Below, one piece after another: positions 1 to 5,641 of a DNA stretch of 7,637 nucleotides (positions within the stretch are counted from its first letter, which is position 1; the number at the start of each line of letters is the position of its first letter). A program made the translations under genes and the position numbers. This DNA is from JAJZMF01 sp035702845 (lineage in GTDB: Bacteria; Actinomycetota; Acidimicrobiia; Acidimicrobiales; Palsa-688), in NCBI GenBank assembly GCA_035702845.1, contig DASSZK010000390.1, positions 1-7,637 of the forward strand, in the 5' to 3' direction. A model generated the notes under the pieces. That model was not told the origin of the DNA and did no database searches. It saw only the letters and a list, made by a program, of their open reading frames with translations.

Positions 1-1
1 G

Positions 2-175
2 GGCGACTTCGTGTGCCGGGAGGGTGACGTCGCCCGGGAACTGGAAGCGCTGGCCGAGGCGCTGCGAGCCGACATGATCGTCGTGGGCCGGTCCCGCCAC
101 CCAGCGCTACACGTTGGCGCCGCACCCAGGCGGCTGTTGGCCATGGGGCGCCGACCGGTTGTCATCGTCCCATGA
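2..175 (+). CDS. Universal stress protein (UspA family), C-terminal fragment
   Basis: This is the end of a + strand gene whose start lies left of the window; 57 residues are visible before the TGA at 173-175. They read as the last helix, strand and nucleotide loop of a UspA-fold domain: an amphipathic helix (ELEALAEALRAD), the strand MIVVG, a loop, and the typical final strand ending RRPVVIVP. Usp domains are cytoplasmic, dimeric, often ATP-binding proteins linked to stress responses. In ATP-binding members the loop reads roughly G-x2-G-x9-G-(S/T). Here it is GRSRHPALHVGAAPRRL, with Arg where the second Gly is expected and Ala in place of the final Ser/Thr, so nucleotide binding may be weak or lost. 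Whether this is a single Usp or the last domain of a tandem Usp cannot be told. The gene converges on the glycosidase operon, with about 70 bp between the stops. Confidence 0.72.
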   Translation, partial: GDFVCREGDVARELEALAEALRADMIVVGRSRHPALHVGAAPRRLLAMGRRPVVIVP

Positions 176-190
176 GCACCCGCGCCTGGT

Positions 191-213
191 GGCCCGTTCA
201 TGGGAGCCGGGCC
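191..213. terminator. Weak GC hairpin between converging genes
   Basis: In the 69-bp gap between the Usp stop (175) and the glycosidase stop (245), GGCCCG (191-196) can pair with CGGGCC (208-213) around an 11-nt loop. There is no T-run on either side. A symmetric stem between two converging stops could act as a bidirectional terminator, but six-base GC matches are common at this base composition, so the call is weak. Nothing else was seen in this gap. Confidence 0.22.
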
Positions 214-244
214 CGCGCAGGACTTGGACGGGGTTGCCCGCCGA

Positions 245-2344
245 TCAGGGGCCCCATTCCCGCCCAGAGGCGAGCGCCTGTTCACAGGCGAGCAATAACA
301 TCCCGACGGTCCAGGCGTGGGACAAACCGAGCAGCATCCCCTTGGCCTGGAAACAAGTGGTCTGGTAGAAGCGCTCCGTGACCATACCCCTGTAGGCTCC
401 GAAGTCGCCGTCCTCTCTGGCTACGAACTGCCTGGCGCCCGCAAGTGCCTCGCGGGCCCGGTCGAAGTAATAACTGTCCCCGGTCGCGTCCGACAGCTCT
501 GCCATATCGTCTTGGCATATAAGCCCGAAGATGTGCAGGTGTTGGTTGGGCGGCGACGCCTGGTCGGTGCCCCGGCTGCGGTAGCCGTAATGGCCGAGGA
601 TGGTGTGAGGAGAGAAAGAAACGTTGTAGGTGTAGCGGAAAGTGAGCATCCACTCGGCGGCGCGGCTGGCCAGAGCGACCCACTGGCGGTCGCCCGTAGC
701 TCGGTACAGGGCCATGTAGGAGCTAACCGCCAGGTACCCATCTTCTGAGGTAGGCGCGAGGTCCACGTCCTCGGGAGCCCCGCAGAGGTAATCAGCCTCC
801 ACGTTCCTGGCAAAGTACTCGCCTGCTCTCAGCGCTGCGCCTAAGAGGTCGGCGTCGCCGAGGCTCGCCCCTACCTCCGCCAGAGGGGCAACCCAGGCGA
901 GGCCTGCAGTCCCTCTCCAGTCCAAAGCGGCGGCGTCGTTGCTCGACAGCGCGCTCGGCAAGGCGCCATCGGCTCGTTGTGAACGGCAGGCAGCCTCGAG
1001 GTTGGAGGCTACGGCGCTGGCCCAAGCAGGGTGGGCCGTGCCGTGGGCACGTTCGCGTACTAACGAACGCCACAGGAACAAGGCGGCGTCCGCCAGGGTC
1101 CGGCTGTGCAACCTGTCGGGCTCGGGCGTCCAGCCGACCGACCATCCTCGGGACGCCTGCCACTGCGACCAAAAAGTGCCGCCCGGTGTAAGAGCCCCTG
1201 CCGTGTGGTTGATGACGGCCAGGGAGGCCTCTCGATAGTCATGGCGCCCGACCCGTGAAGCGTGGATAAGAAGAGCGTACGCGTATGGCAAACCACTTAC
1301 CCAGGAAACATGCATGGCTTGGCGGTCCCCTCTTTCGCCAAGTGCGTGGCGGTCGAAAGCTGCCGTCTCCAGCAGTACCGGAGGTACGGCCCGGTAGTGC
1401 CACCGGTACAGCCCCCATGCGACCATTTCCGCCGTGTCCTCCAAGCTGGACCAGGGAAGCGGTGGTTCGCCGGGCCCAGCCAATACCGGCGGAGCGAGCG
1501 CACCGTTGTCTTCCGTCCCTGCCTCAGGAAGTGCTGTCGGGTACCCGGAGTACCAGATGTGGCGCAAAACGGGTGCATAACTATGCCGGGCGCCAGGTAG
1601 GTGGTACACGGTGAACTCGAAGGTGGCACTAGCCCCGGGAGCGAGGGCTCCCATGGAGATCAAGGGGGGCCCGGGCACTTCTGTGCCGTCGTAGGTGACC
1701 GGTTCCTCCCGGAAGGGAAAGTGCAACCGCAGCGCGCAGTGGTCACCGGCGAAGGCGAAACCCAAGCCGTTTTCACCGAACTCGCCTACTTCGGGGGCCC
1801 AGAGCCCAGCTCCTCCCTCGGGCCCCCAGGCGAAAACAGCTGTCGTGGCGGCACGGTCACAGCGGAAGCTCCATGCGCCCGCTGTCATCTGAGCGGGGTC
1901 GCCCCCGAGAGCGCTGTAGCGAGGGTACGTACGCTCGCAGTCAGGCCAACGGTTTTCTCCATAGAACAACCCAGGCACGAGCCATGTCCCGGAAGCCGCT
2001 GCCCCTAAACGCAGTTCGACACGCGCGCCGAACTTGGCTGTTGCCTCACCGCGATTGGTCAGTGACAGTAGCGCCTTTTGGGCAGCAGGGAGGGCGTTGT
2101 CGGCGTAAGCGCCCATGTGGCCGCCGGGTGCCGGTGCTCCGACGTTTACCGCAGCTGCGAACCGAACGGTCGCCTCCACCGCGCCAGCCCGCCCGACGGC
2201 TTCGAGATGACCTTGAGGGCTCGTAACTGTGCGCAGTACCGGGATAACTTCCCAGTGGCCATCATCGGACCACAGCGTGGCGACAAACGGCATGGTGTAG
2301 GAGCTGCCCGCATGGCTCAATGCAAAGGCCACGGGCGGGTTCAT
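245..2344 (-). CDS. Putative cytoplasmic alpha-toroid (six-hairpin) glycosidase-like protein
   Basis: This 699-residue protein starts at the ATG whose TGA-overlapping ATGA joins it to the upstream glycosidase. The frame stays open 56 codons further upstream, but that stretch is Arg/Pro-rich shadow sequence inside the neighbour, so the ATG at 2344 is preferred. No signal peptide is seen. Residues about 1-260 look all-beta (alternating strands, WLVPGLFYGENRW at 121-133, then a strand-rich block ending near TFEFTVYHLPGARHSY), like the N-terminal super-sandwich of many glycosidases. Residues about 300-695 are helical with repeated aromatic-rich turns, as in (alpha/alpha)6 barrels: HVSWVSGLPYAYALL near 345, GGTFWSQW near 388, PEDVDLAPTSEDG at 524-536, PPNQHLHIFGL at 598-608. 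Acidic residues of the 524-536 block are candidates for the active site, by analogy only. The exact family and substrate are not recognised. Translational coupling to the GH-D-like gene suggests a shared pathway. An (alpha/alpha)6 epimerase or lyase remains possible. Confidence 0.72.
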   Translation of the reverse strand: MNPPVAFALSHAGSSYTMPFVATLWSDDGHWEVIPVLRTVTSPQGHLEAVGRAGAVEATVRFAAAVNVGAPAPGGHMGAYADNALPAAQKALLSLTNRGEATAKFGARVELRLGAAASGTWLVPGLFYGENRWPDCERTYPRYSALGGDPAQMTAGAWSFRCDRAATTAVFAWGPEGGAGLWAPEVGEFGENGLGFAFAGDHCALRLHFPFREEPVTYDGTEVPGPPLISMGALAPGASATFEFTVYHLPGARHSYAPVLRHIWYSGYPTALPEAGTEDNGALAPPVLAGPGEPPLPWSSLEDTAEMVAWGLYRWHYRAVPPVLLETAAFDRHALGERGDRQAMHVSWVSGLPYAYALLIHASRVGRHDYREASLAVINHTAGALTPGGTFWSQWQASRGWSVGWTPEPDRLHSRTLADAALFLWRSLVRERAHGTAHPAWASAVASNLEAACRSQRADGALPSALSSNDAAALDWRGTAGLAWVAPLAEVGASLGDADLLGAALRAGEYFARNVEADYLCGAPEDVDLAPTSEDGYLAVSSYMALYRATGDRQWVALASRAAEWMLTFRYTYNVSFSPHTILGHYGYRSRGTDQASPPNQHLHIFGLICQDDMAELSDATGDSYYFDRAREALAGARQFVAREDGDFGAYRGMVTERFYQTTCFQAKGMLLGLSHAWTVGMLLLACEQALASGREWGP

Positions 2345-4110
2345 GGCTCGGCCTCGCCGCTTGGTTGCGTGCGGGCGCGAGCTTCGGACCAAACTTGGCG
2401 GAGCTGCTCGTAGTCGCGCTCTTCGAGTGCTTGGCCGGTCCGGTCGAGGTGGGTCGTGTAGTAAAGGGCGGGCACGCCTATGGCCCCTTTTACTGCGAGG
2501 TACTCTCTCCACTGGGCAAGGTCAGGAGCGCACCAGTCATCGGTGTCAACCAGCGTTCCCGGGCATGCGGCGCGAACGATGCTTGCGCGGTACGACATTT
2601 GCTCGACCACCGGGGCCCATGGTTGAGGTTCGTCCAGGCGCAACATGTCGTTCAGCCTCACCATGTCTGTGACGGTGGCGAACGCCGGGTTGGCGCTGTG
2701 GGTTATGACCAGAGCATCAGGCTTTGCTTTTTTGGCTGCGGCATAGACCACGCTCAGGTAACGGTGCAATAAGGCGATCCCCCAGGTGCCCGGTGGCTCG
2801 CCACCGACATGCCATCCTCTTGGCGTCATTGCAGTGAAGTCGACCTTGAGCCCATCGGCGTCCAAGCCATCCGGGCTCAGCAGGTCACGGATCGTCGCCT
2901 CCAGCCAGGCGGTCGCCTCGTCATTGACCGGGCCTGCGGCCACGGGATGCCCGGCGGCGTTTGTCAGGCATGCTGCTCGGGGTGCACCCTGGGGGCTCCA
3001 AGCTCTCCACCAAAGCAACACTTTCTGGCCTTGCTCGTGACGGTGCCGGATCCAACTGCGGAGCGAGGGCCAGCGCTCGGGGTCGGGCGTGGGCAGCGCA
3101 TACTGTTCCTGCCACCCGTCGTCGACGACGACGGTCCCCGGCTTGAGGCCGTGGGCAGTGAGCTCGGCCAAAAATGTGTCGTAATTGGCCTGGGTGCACT
3201 GGTCGAGGGCCGTCGTATTTGCTCGTACTGCTAGGTGGCACTGCGAACCCCAGCCACAGAACATGGGTTCTGACCACCATGGCGCCCGCTCGCGTGCCCG
3301 CCCCCGCCTATGCGCTTCACCCGGGGCAAAACCGTGGTCCTCCAGCAGCTTGCGGTAGGTACCGACACCGCTGGGTGGGTCGGGGCAGCCCGGGACCACG
3401 ACTACGGCCGGCGGCCGGAACGTCCCCGCGGCACCCGCGTGGCCCTCGTAGTCGACTTCGAGGCGGAACCCATTGTCCAGAGGTTGGTAAACAAGCTCCG
3501 GGAAGGTCATTTCCTCGACCGGCGCCAGCAAGCCGATAACCACCCAGGGACCGCCTTGCTTACCTAGCGCAAAGCACAGCGGGCCAGGGGTAAAGAACCA
3601 ATGCCCGCGCCCGGCCAGGCTGTCCCCGCTGACGCCCACCACGGCGGCCGCCTCCGAACTGGAAGCGGTGCGCCGGGGGTTATGAGGGCCGGGTGAGAAC
3701 AGCGACGGCAGTTCGGTCCCGCTGTAGATCGGGCCGCTTGCCCGTGCCGTGACGGCGTAGCCGCCGAGCAGTACGGCGCGGCCGAGGGCACCTTGTCCCT
3801 CCATCTGGTGACGGACGATCAAGTGCGAACGGCGGCATTCGACTCTTACCGAGGCGCTGGACCATGCGCTGGAGCGCCGTTCCAGCGTCAGGGTGCTGTC
3901 GTCGGCATCAACAGCTACAGGAGCGGCGGCTAATGCGTAGGTCTCGTCCCTCTTGCCCGCCACCTCCACCGAGGACAGCAGCGACAGCCGTAGCACGTAG
4001 GGCCCGCCATCGAGCCCAACGACATCGGCTCGGGCGGCGACCCCTTCGCCGCCGGCTACCAGCCCGAAAGTGTCACCTTGGTAAGAGAGTTGGGGTGGAG
4101 CGGTCGCCAA
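2341..4110 (-). CDS. Alpha-galactosidase-like glycoside hydrolase (clan GH-D, GH36/GH27-like)
   Basis: This 589-residue protein has no signal peptide and is predicted cytoplasmic. Residues about 1-265 form a beta-rich N-terminal domain, as in GH36 enzymes. A TIM barrel follows from about 280 to 575. Barrel landmarks are FCGWGSQC (284-291), the strand VVVDDGWQ (327-334) matching the DDGW signature of GH36/GH27, VLLWWRAWSP (364-373), GLKVDF (420-425) and DTDDW (522-526). By family analogy D424 in KVDF is the catalytic nucleophile and D524 or D525 the acid/base, giving a retaining exo-acting alpha-glycosidase, most simply an alpha-galactosidase; the true substrate is unknown. It is shorter than classical GH36 enzymes (about 700 residues). 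The TTG start at 4110 has no clear Shine-Dalgarno. The frame is open to a TGA near 4177-4179 but offers no ATG or GTG upstream of 4110. It is first in the operon, and its TGA overlaps the next gene's ATG by four bases. Confidence 0.82.
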   Translation of the reverse strand: MATAPPQLSYQGDTFGLVAGGEGVAARADVVGLDGGPYVLRLSLLSSVEVAGKRDETYALAAAPVAVDADDSTLTLERRSSAWSSASVRVECRRSHLIVRHQMEGQGALGRAVLLGGYAVTARASGPIYSGTELPSLFSPGPHNPRRTASSSEAAAVVGVSGDSLAGRGHWFFTPGPLCFALGKQGGPWVVIGLLAPVEEMTFPELVYQPLDNGFRLEVDYEGHAGAAGTFRPPAVVVVPGCPDPPSGVGTYRKLLEDHGFAPGEAHRRGRARERAPWWSEPMFCGWGSQCHLAVRANTTALDQCTQANYDTFLAELTAHGLKPGTVVVDDGWQEQYALPTPDPERWPSLRSWIRHRHEQGQKVLLWWRAWSPQGAPRAACLTNAAGHPVAAGPVNDEATAWLEATIRDLLSPDGLDADGLKVDFTAMTPRGWHVGGEPPGTWGIALLHRYLSVVYAAAKKAKPDALVITHSANPAFATVTDMVRLNDMLRLDEPQPWAPVVEQMSYRASIVRAACPGTLVDTDDWCAPDLAQWREYLAVKGAIGVPALYYTTHLDRTGQALEERDYEQLRQVWSEARARTQPSGEAEP

Positions 4111-4151
4111 GTTCAGAGCACCGCTGTGAGCTTCGTTGCAGGGCGATAAAA

Positions 4152-4180
4152 ATCCTCGCCTCCCACCGCCATACCGTCAA
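4152..4180 (-). promoter_or_regulatory. Putative promoter of the glycosidase operon
   Basis: Read on the minus strand, TTGACG (4180-4175) matches a vegetative -35 element. After a 17-nt spacer, GAGGAT (4157-4152) is a partial -10 match that keeps the A at position 2 and the final T. Transcription would begin near 4145, leaving about a 35-nt leader before the TTG start at 4110. The -35 hexamer is part of the repeat copy closest to the gene, so a protein bound to the repeats would directly affect polymerase access. This is a pattern match without experimental support. Confidence 0.4.
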
Positions 4181-4220
4181 ACTACCAGCGGCGTCAAACT
4201 ACCAGCGGCGTCAAACTACC
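4175..4220. repeat. Tandem 17-bp direct repeats, likely operator
   Basis: CGTCAAACTACCAGCGG occurs exactly at 4175-4191 and 4192-4208, head to tail. A third copy begins at 4209, matches for 12 bases (CGTCAAACTACC, to 4220) and then diverges to CGGGC. The array lies in the only divergent intergenic region of the window, between the glycosidase operon and the kinase gene. Conserved 12-base cores spaced 17 bp apart, next to both predicted promoters, look like an array of transcription-factor half-sites. A recent slippage duplication without function is the alternative. No regulator gene is visible in the window. Confidence 0.85.
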
Positions 4221-4247
4221 CGGGCCCGTCTTTTTGCGGCCCAACGG

Positions 4248-4253
4248 TACTGT
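4248..4253 (+). promoter_or_regulatory. Putative -10 element for a leaderless kinase transcript
   Basis: TACTGT fits the TANNNT consensus of actinobacterial -10 elements. Its last base is followed by exactly six bases before G4260, so the predicted transcription start coincides with the first base of the in-frame GTG. This is the usual geometry of leaderless mRNAs and would explain the missing Shine-Dalgarno. No good -35 is seen 16-18 bp upstream (CCCGTC region). The repeat array ends at 4220, just upstream of where a -35 would lie, so activator dependence is conceivable. Confidence 0.4.
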
Positions 4254-4259
4254 TGGCCA

Positions 4260-4955
4260 GTGAGCGAGGGCCCCGGCGACGATCGAGGGACGGCCCTGCC
4301 CGAGCGGCCTCCAGTCGAGGGGCCGGCGCCACCCCGTTGCGCGCCGCAAAACCTGGTGGACTTGGCAAAAGGGTTGATGGCCAGCTCATCGCGCCGCGTC
4401 CTGGGGCTCGTGGGCCCTCCAGGAGCAGGTAAATCGACCCTGGCATCGCTGCTGGTCAGGGCGTTGGGCCGGGAAGCTGCCCTGGTGCCTATGGACGGGT
4501 TCCACCTCGCCCAGGCCGAGCTGGTGCGCCTCGGGCGCGCTCAGCGCAAGGGCGCCCCGGACACCTTCGACGCCTACGGTTACGCAGCTCTTCTGGAGAG
4601 GCTGCACTACGAGACGGGGGTCACTGTGTACGCTCCGGCCTTTCGCCGAGACCTGGAGGAGCCCATTGCCAATGCCCTGGCCATCACACCGGAGGTCCGT
4701 CTCGTGGTCACCGAGGGCAACTACCTCTTAGACCTGGAGCCGCCGTGGCTACGCGCCCGCGCCGCCATCGACGAGGTCTGGTACGTCGACGCAGATCCCC
4801 GAATACGCCGCCAGCGGCTCATGGCGCGCCATGTCGCGCACGGGCGAACACCCGAGGCCGCACATAACTGGGTGAACGATGTCGACGAGCTGAATGCCCG
4901 GCGTATCGCATCAACCCGATCGAGAGCGGACCGGACGGTCAGTCCTTGGGACTAG
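4260..4955 (+). CDS. P-loop nucleoside/nucleotide (sugar/pantothenate-type) kinase, PRK09270/FrcK-like
   Basis: With the GTG start at 4260 the protein has 231 residues. After a Pro-rich N terminus (about 1-30) and a short helix (NLVDLAKGL, 31-39) come the Walker A loop GPPGAGKST (52-60), PMDGFH (77-82), RKGAPDTFD (96-104), VYAPAFRRDLEEP (123-135), VTEGNYLL (150-157), a DEVWYVD strand (171-177), and a C-terminal Arg-rich lid with HVAHGRTPEAAHNWV (191-205). This order matches the phosphoribulokinase/uridine-kinase/pantothenate-kinase-like fold in cytoplasmic small-molecule kinases such as rhizobial FrcK; the acceptor substrate is uncertain. The GTG is chosen because it keeps the helix before Walker A and suits a leaderless start. 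An ATG at 4377 would give only 192 residues and start just before the first strand. The longer open frame upstream is antisense to the glycosidase. It is divergent from the glycosidases and lies 13 bp from the carbonic anhydrase gene. Confidence 0.85.
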   Translation: MSEGPGDDRGTALPERPPVEGPAPPRCAPQNLVDLAKGLMASSSRRVLGLVGPPGAGKSTLASLLVRALGREAALVPMDGFHLAQAELVRLGRAQRKGAPDTFDAYGYAALLERLHYETGVTVYAPAFRRDLEEPIANALAITPEVRLVVTEGNYLLDLEPPWLRARAAIDEVWYVDADPRIRRQRLMARHVAHGRTPEAAHNWVNDVDELNARRIASTRSRADRTVSPWD

Positions 4956-4968
4956 AGTGCCAGACCCG

Positions 4969-5460
4969 ATGGGGAAAATAGACGACCTGATCGCCAACAA
5001 CGCCGCCTACGCCTCGTCGTTTGAGCTGGGGGCGCTCGAGCCGGCACCTACCCTGCGCGTCGCCGTAGTCGCCTGCATGGACGCCCGCCTCGACCCAGCC
5101 AAGGCCTTGGGGTTGAACGAGGGTGACGCGCATGTGATGCGCAACGCAGGCGGCAGCATAACCGAGGACATGCTCCGAAGCCTTGCTGTGTCGCAGTGGA
5201 TGCTGGGCACCGAAGAGGTAGTGCTCGTGCACCACACCGGTTGCGGCATGGAAGGCCTGCCCGAGCAGGCCGCTGCACAACGAGTGCAGGGCGAGAGCGG
5301 CACGCCGCTGCCGTTCTCCCTCGGCGCCTTCGACAGCGCCGAAGATGATCTGCGAGAAGGACTGAGGAAGGTCCGAGACTGCCCGTACCTGCGTAGCCAC
5401 CAGGTCCGAGGGTTCATGTACGAGGTGGAGACCGGGCGCGTCCGCGAAGTCCAAGCATGA
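4969..5460 (+). CDS. Beta-class carbonic anhydrase (Rv1284-like)
   Basis: This enzyme reversibly hydrates CO2 to bicarbonate in the cytoplasm using Zn. The 163-residue product has the short beta-CA architecture without a signal peptide. The dyad CMDAR (36-40) supplies a Cys ligand (C36) and the Asp/Arg gate (D38/R40), and HHTGCGM (88-94) supplies H89 and C92. From memory of mycobacterial Rv1284, the match is colinear from the N terminus (DD-x2-ANN and YAS-x-F) through RNAGG, RSLAVSQ and a closing RGF-x-YEV block, with the same total length. That supports the ATG at 4969 over the in-frame GTG at 4957. All expected Zn and gate residues are present, so activity is likely. No strong Shine-Dalgarno is seen; the 13-bp gap after the kinase stop and the hairpin after the gene suggest cotranscription with the kinase. 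It probably supplies bicarbonate or balances pH; a direct link to the kinase reaction is not evident. Confidence 0.93.
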   Translation: MGKIDDLIANNAAYASSFELGALEPAPTLRVAVVACMDARLDPAKALGLNEGDAHVMRNAGGSITEDMLRSLAVSQWMLGTEEVVLVHHTGCGMEGLPEQAAAQRVQGESGTPLPFSLGAFDSAEDDLREGLRKVRDCPYLRSHQVRGFMYEVETGRVREVQA

Positions 5461-5502
5461 CCCGAGCGTTATAACCGAGCACGTAGCGGGCGGGCGCGCT
5501 GT

Positions 5503-5525
5503 GTTGCCGGGGGCGTCCCGGCAAC
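5503..5525 (+). terminator. Intrinsic-type hairpin terminator after the carbonic anhydrase gene
   Basis: GTTGCCGGG (5503-5511) pairs perfectly with CCCGGCAAC (5517-5525) around the 5-nt loop GGCGT, a 9-bp mostly GC stem beginning 43 bp after the stop. A T-run does not follow directly; a short TTTT appears only at 5538-5541. Such T-poor hairpins are common at actinobacterial gene ends. It would separate the kinase-carbonic anhydrase unit from the EAL-HDOD gene. Confidence 0.6.
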
Positions 5526-5560
5526 CGCCGTTCCCCATTTTCGCGCTGTGAGTGGTCGAG

Positions 5561-5594
5561 GACAGTTCAACTGCCTAGGAGCCGATCTATACAT
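5561..5594 (+). promoter_or_regulatory. Candidate promoter(s) of the EAL-HDOD gene
   Basis: Two overlapping readings are possible. A vegetative-type reading has TTCAAC (5566-5571), a 16-nt spacer and TATACA (5588-5593). The second is FliA/WhiG-like: GACAGTTC (5561-5568), 12 nt, then GCCGATCT (5581-5588), where the downstream box keeps GCCGAT of the GCCGATAA consensus while the upstream box is a poor match to TAAAGTTT. The 5' leader would be about 40-50 nt. The rest of the 5461-5641 gap holds only the terminator hairpin. Confidence 0.35.
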
Positions 5595-5641
5595 AGAGGC
5601 AGGCCGACGGCATTGCCATGGGTCGACACGAAAGGTTGCAA

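Noticed and set aside
2345..2512. 56-codon N-terminal extension of the 699-residue glycosidase-like protein
   Set aside because: It lies inside the upstream gene in another frame, is Arg/Pro-rich, and the ATGA overlap gives a much better start.
4175..4220. CRISPR array
   Set aside because: The units are contiguous without spacers, only 17 bp long, fewer than three, and no cas gene is nearby.
4214..4235. CCGGGCCCG followed by TCTTTTT as a terminator
   Set aside because: The self-complementary bases leave no room for a loop, and its position within a divergent promoter region argues against termination there.
3864..4259. Upstream extension of the kinase reading frame by 132 codons
   Set aside because: Most of it is antisense to the glycosidase N terminus, crosses the repeat array, and is low-complexity Arg/Pro/Ala sequence without a domain.
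5468..5475. GTTATAAC palindrome after the carbonic anhydrase stop
   Set aside because: It is only 8 bp, does not extend, and has no promoter placed beside it; chance is sufficient.
4939..5538. 199-codon antisense open frame opposite the carbonic anhydrase gene
   Set aside because: The + strand frame carries every Zn ligand and the full beta-carbonic anhydrase; the antisense product shows no family feature.
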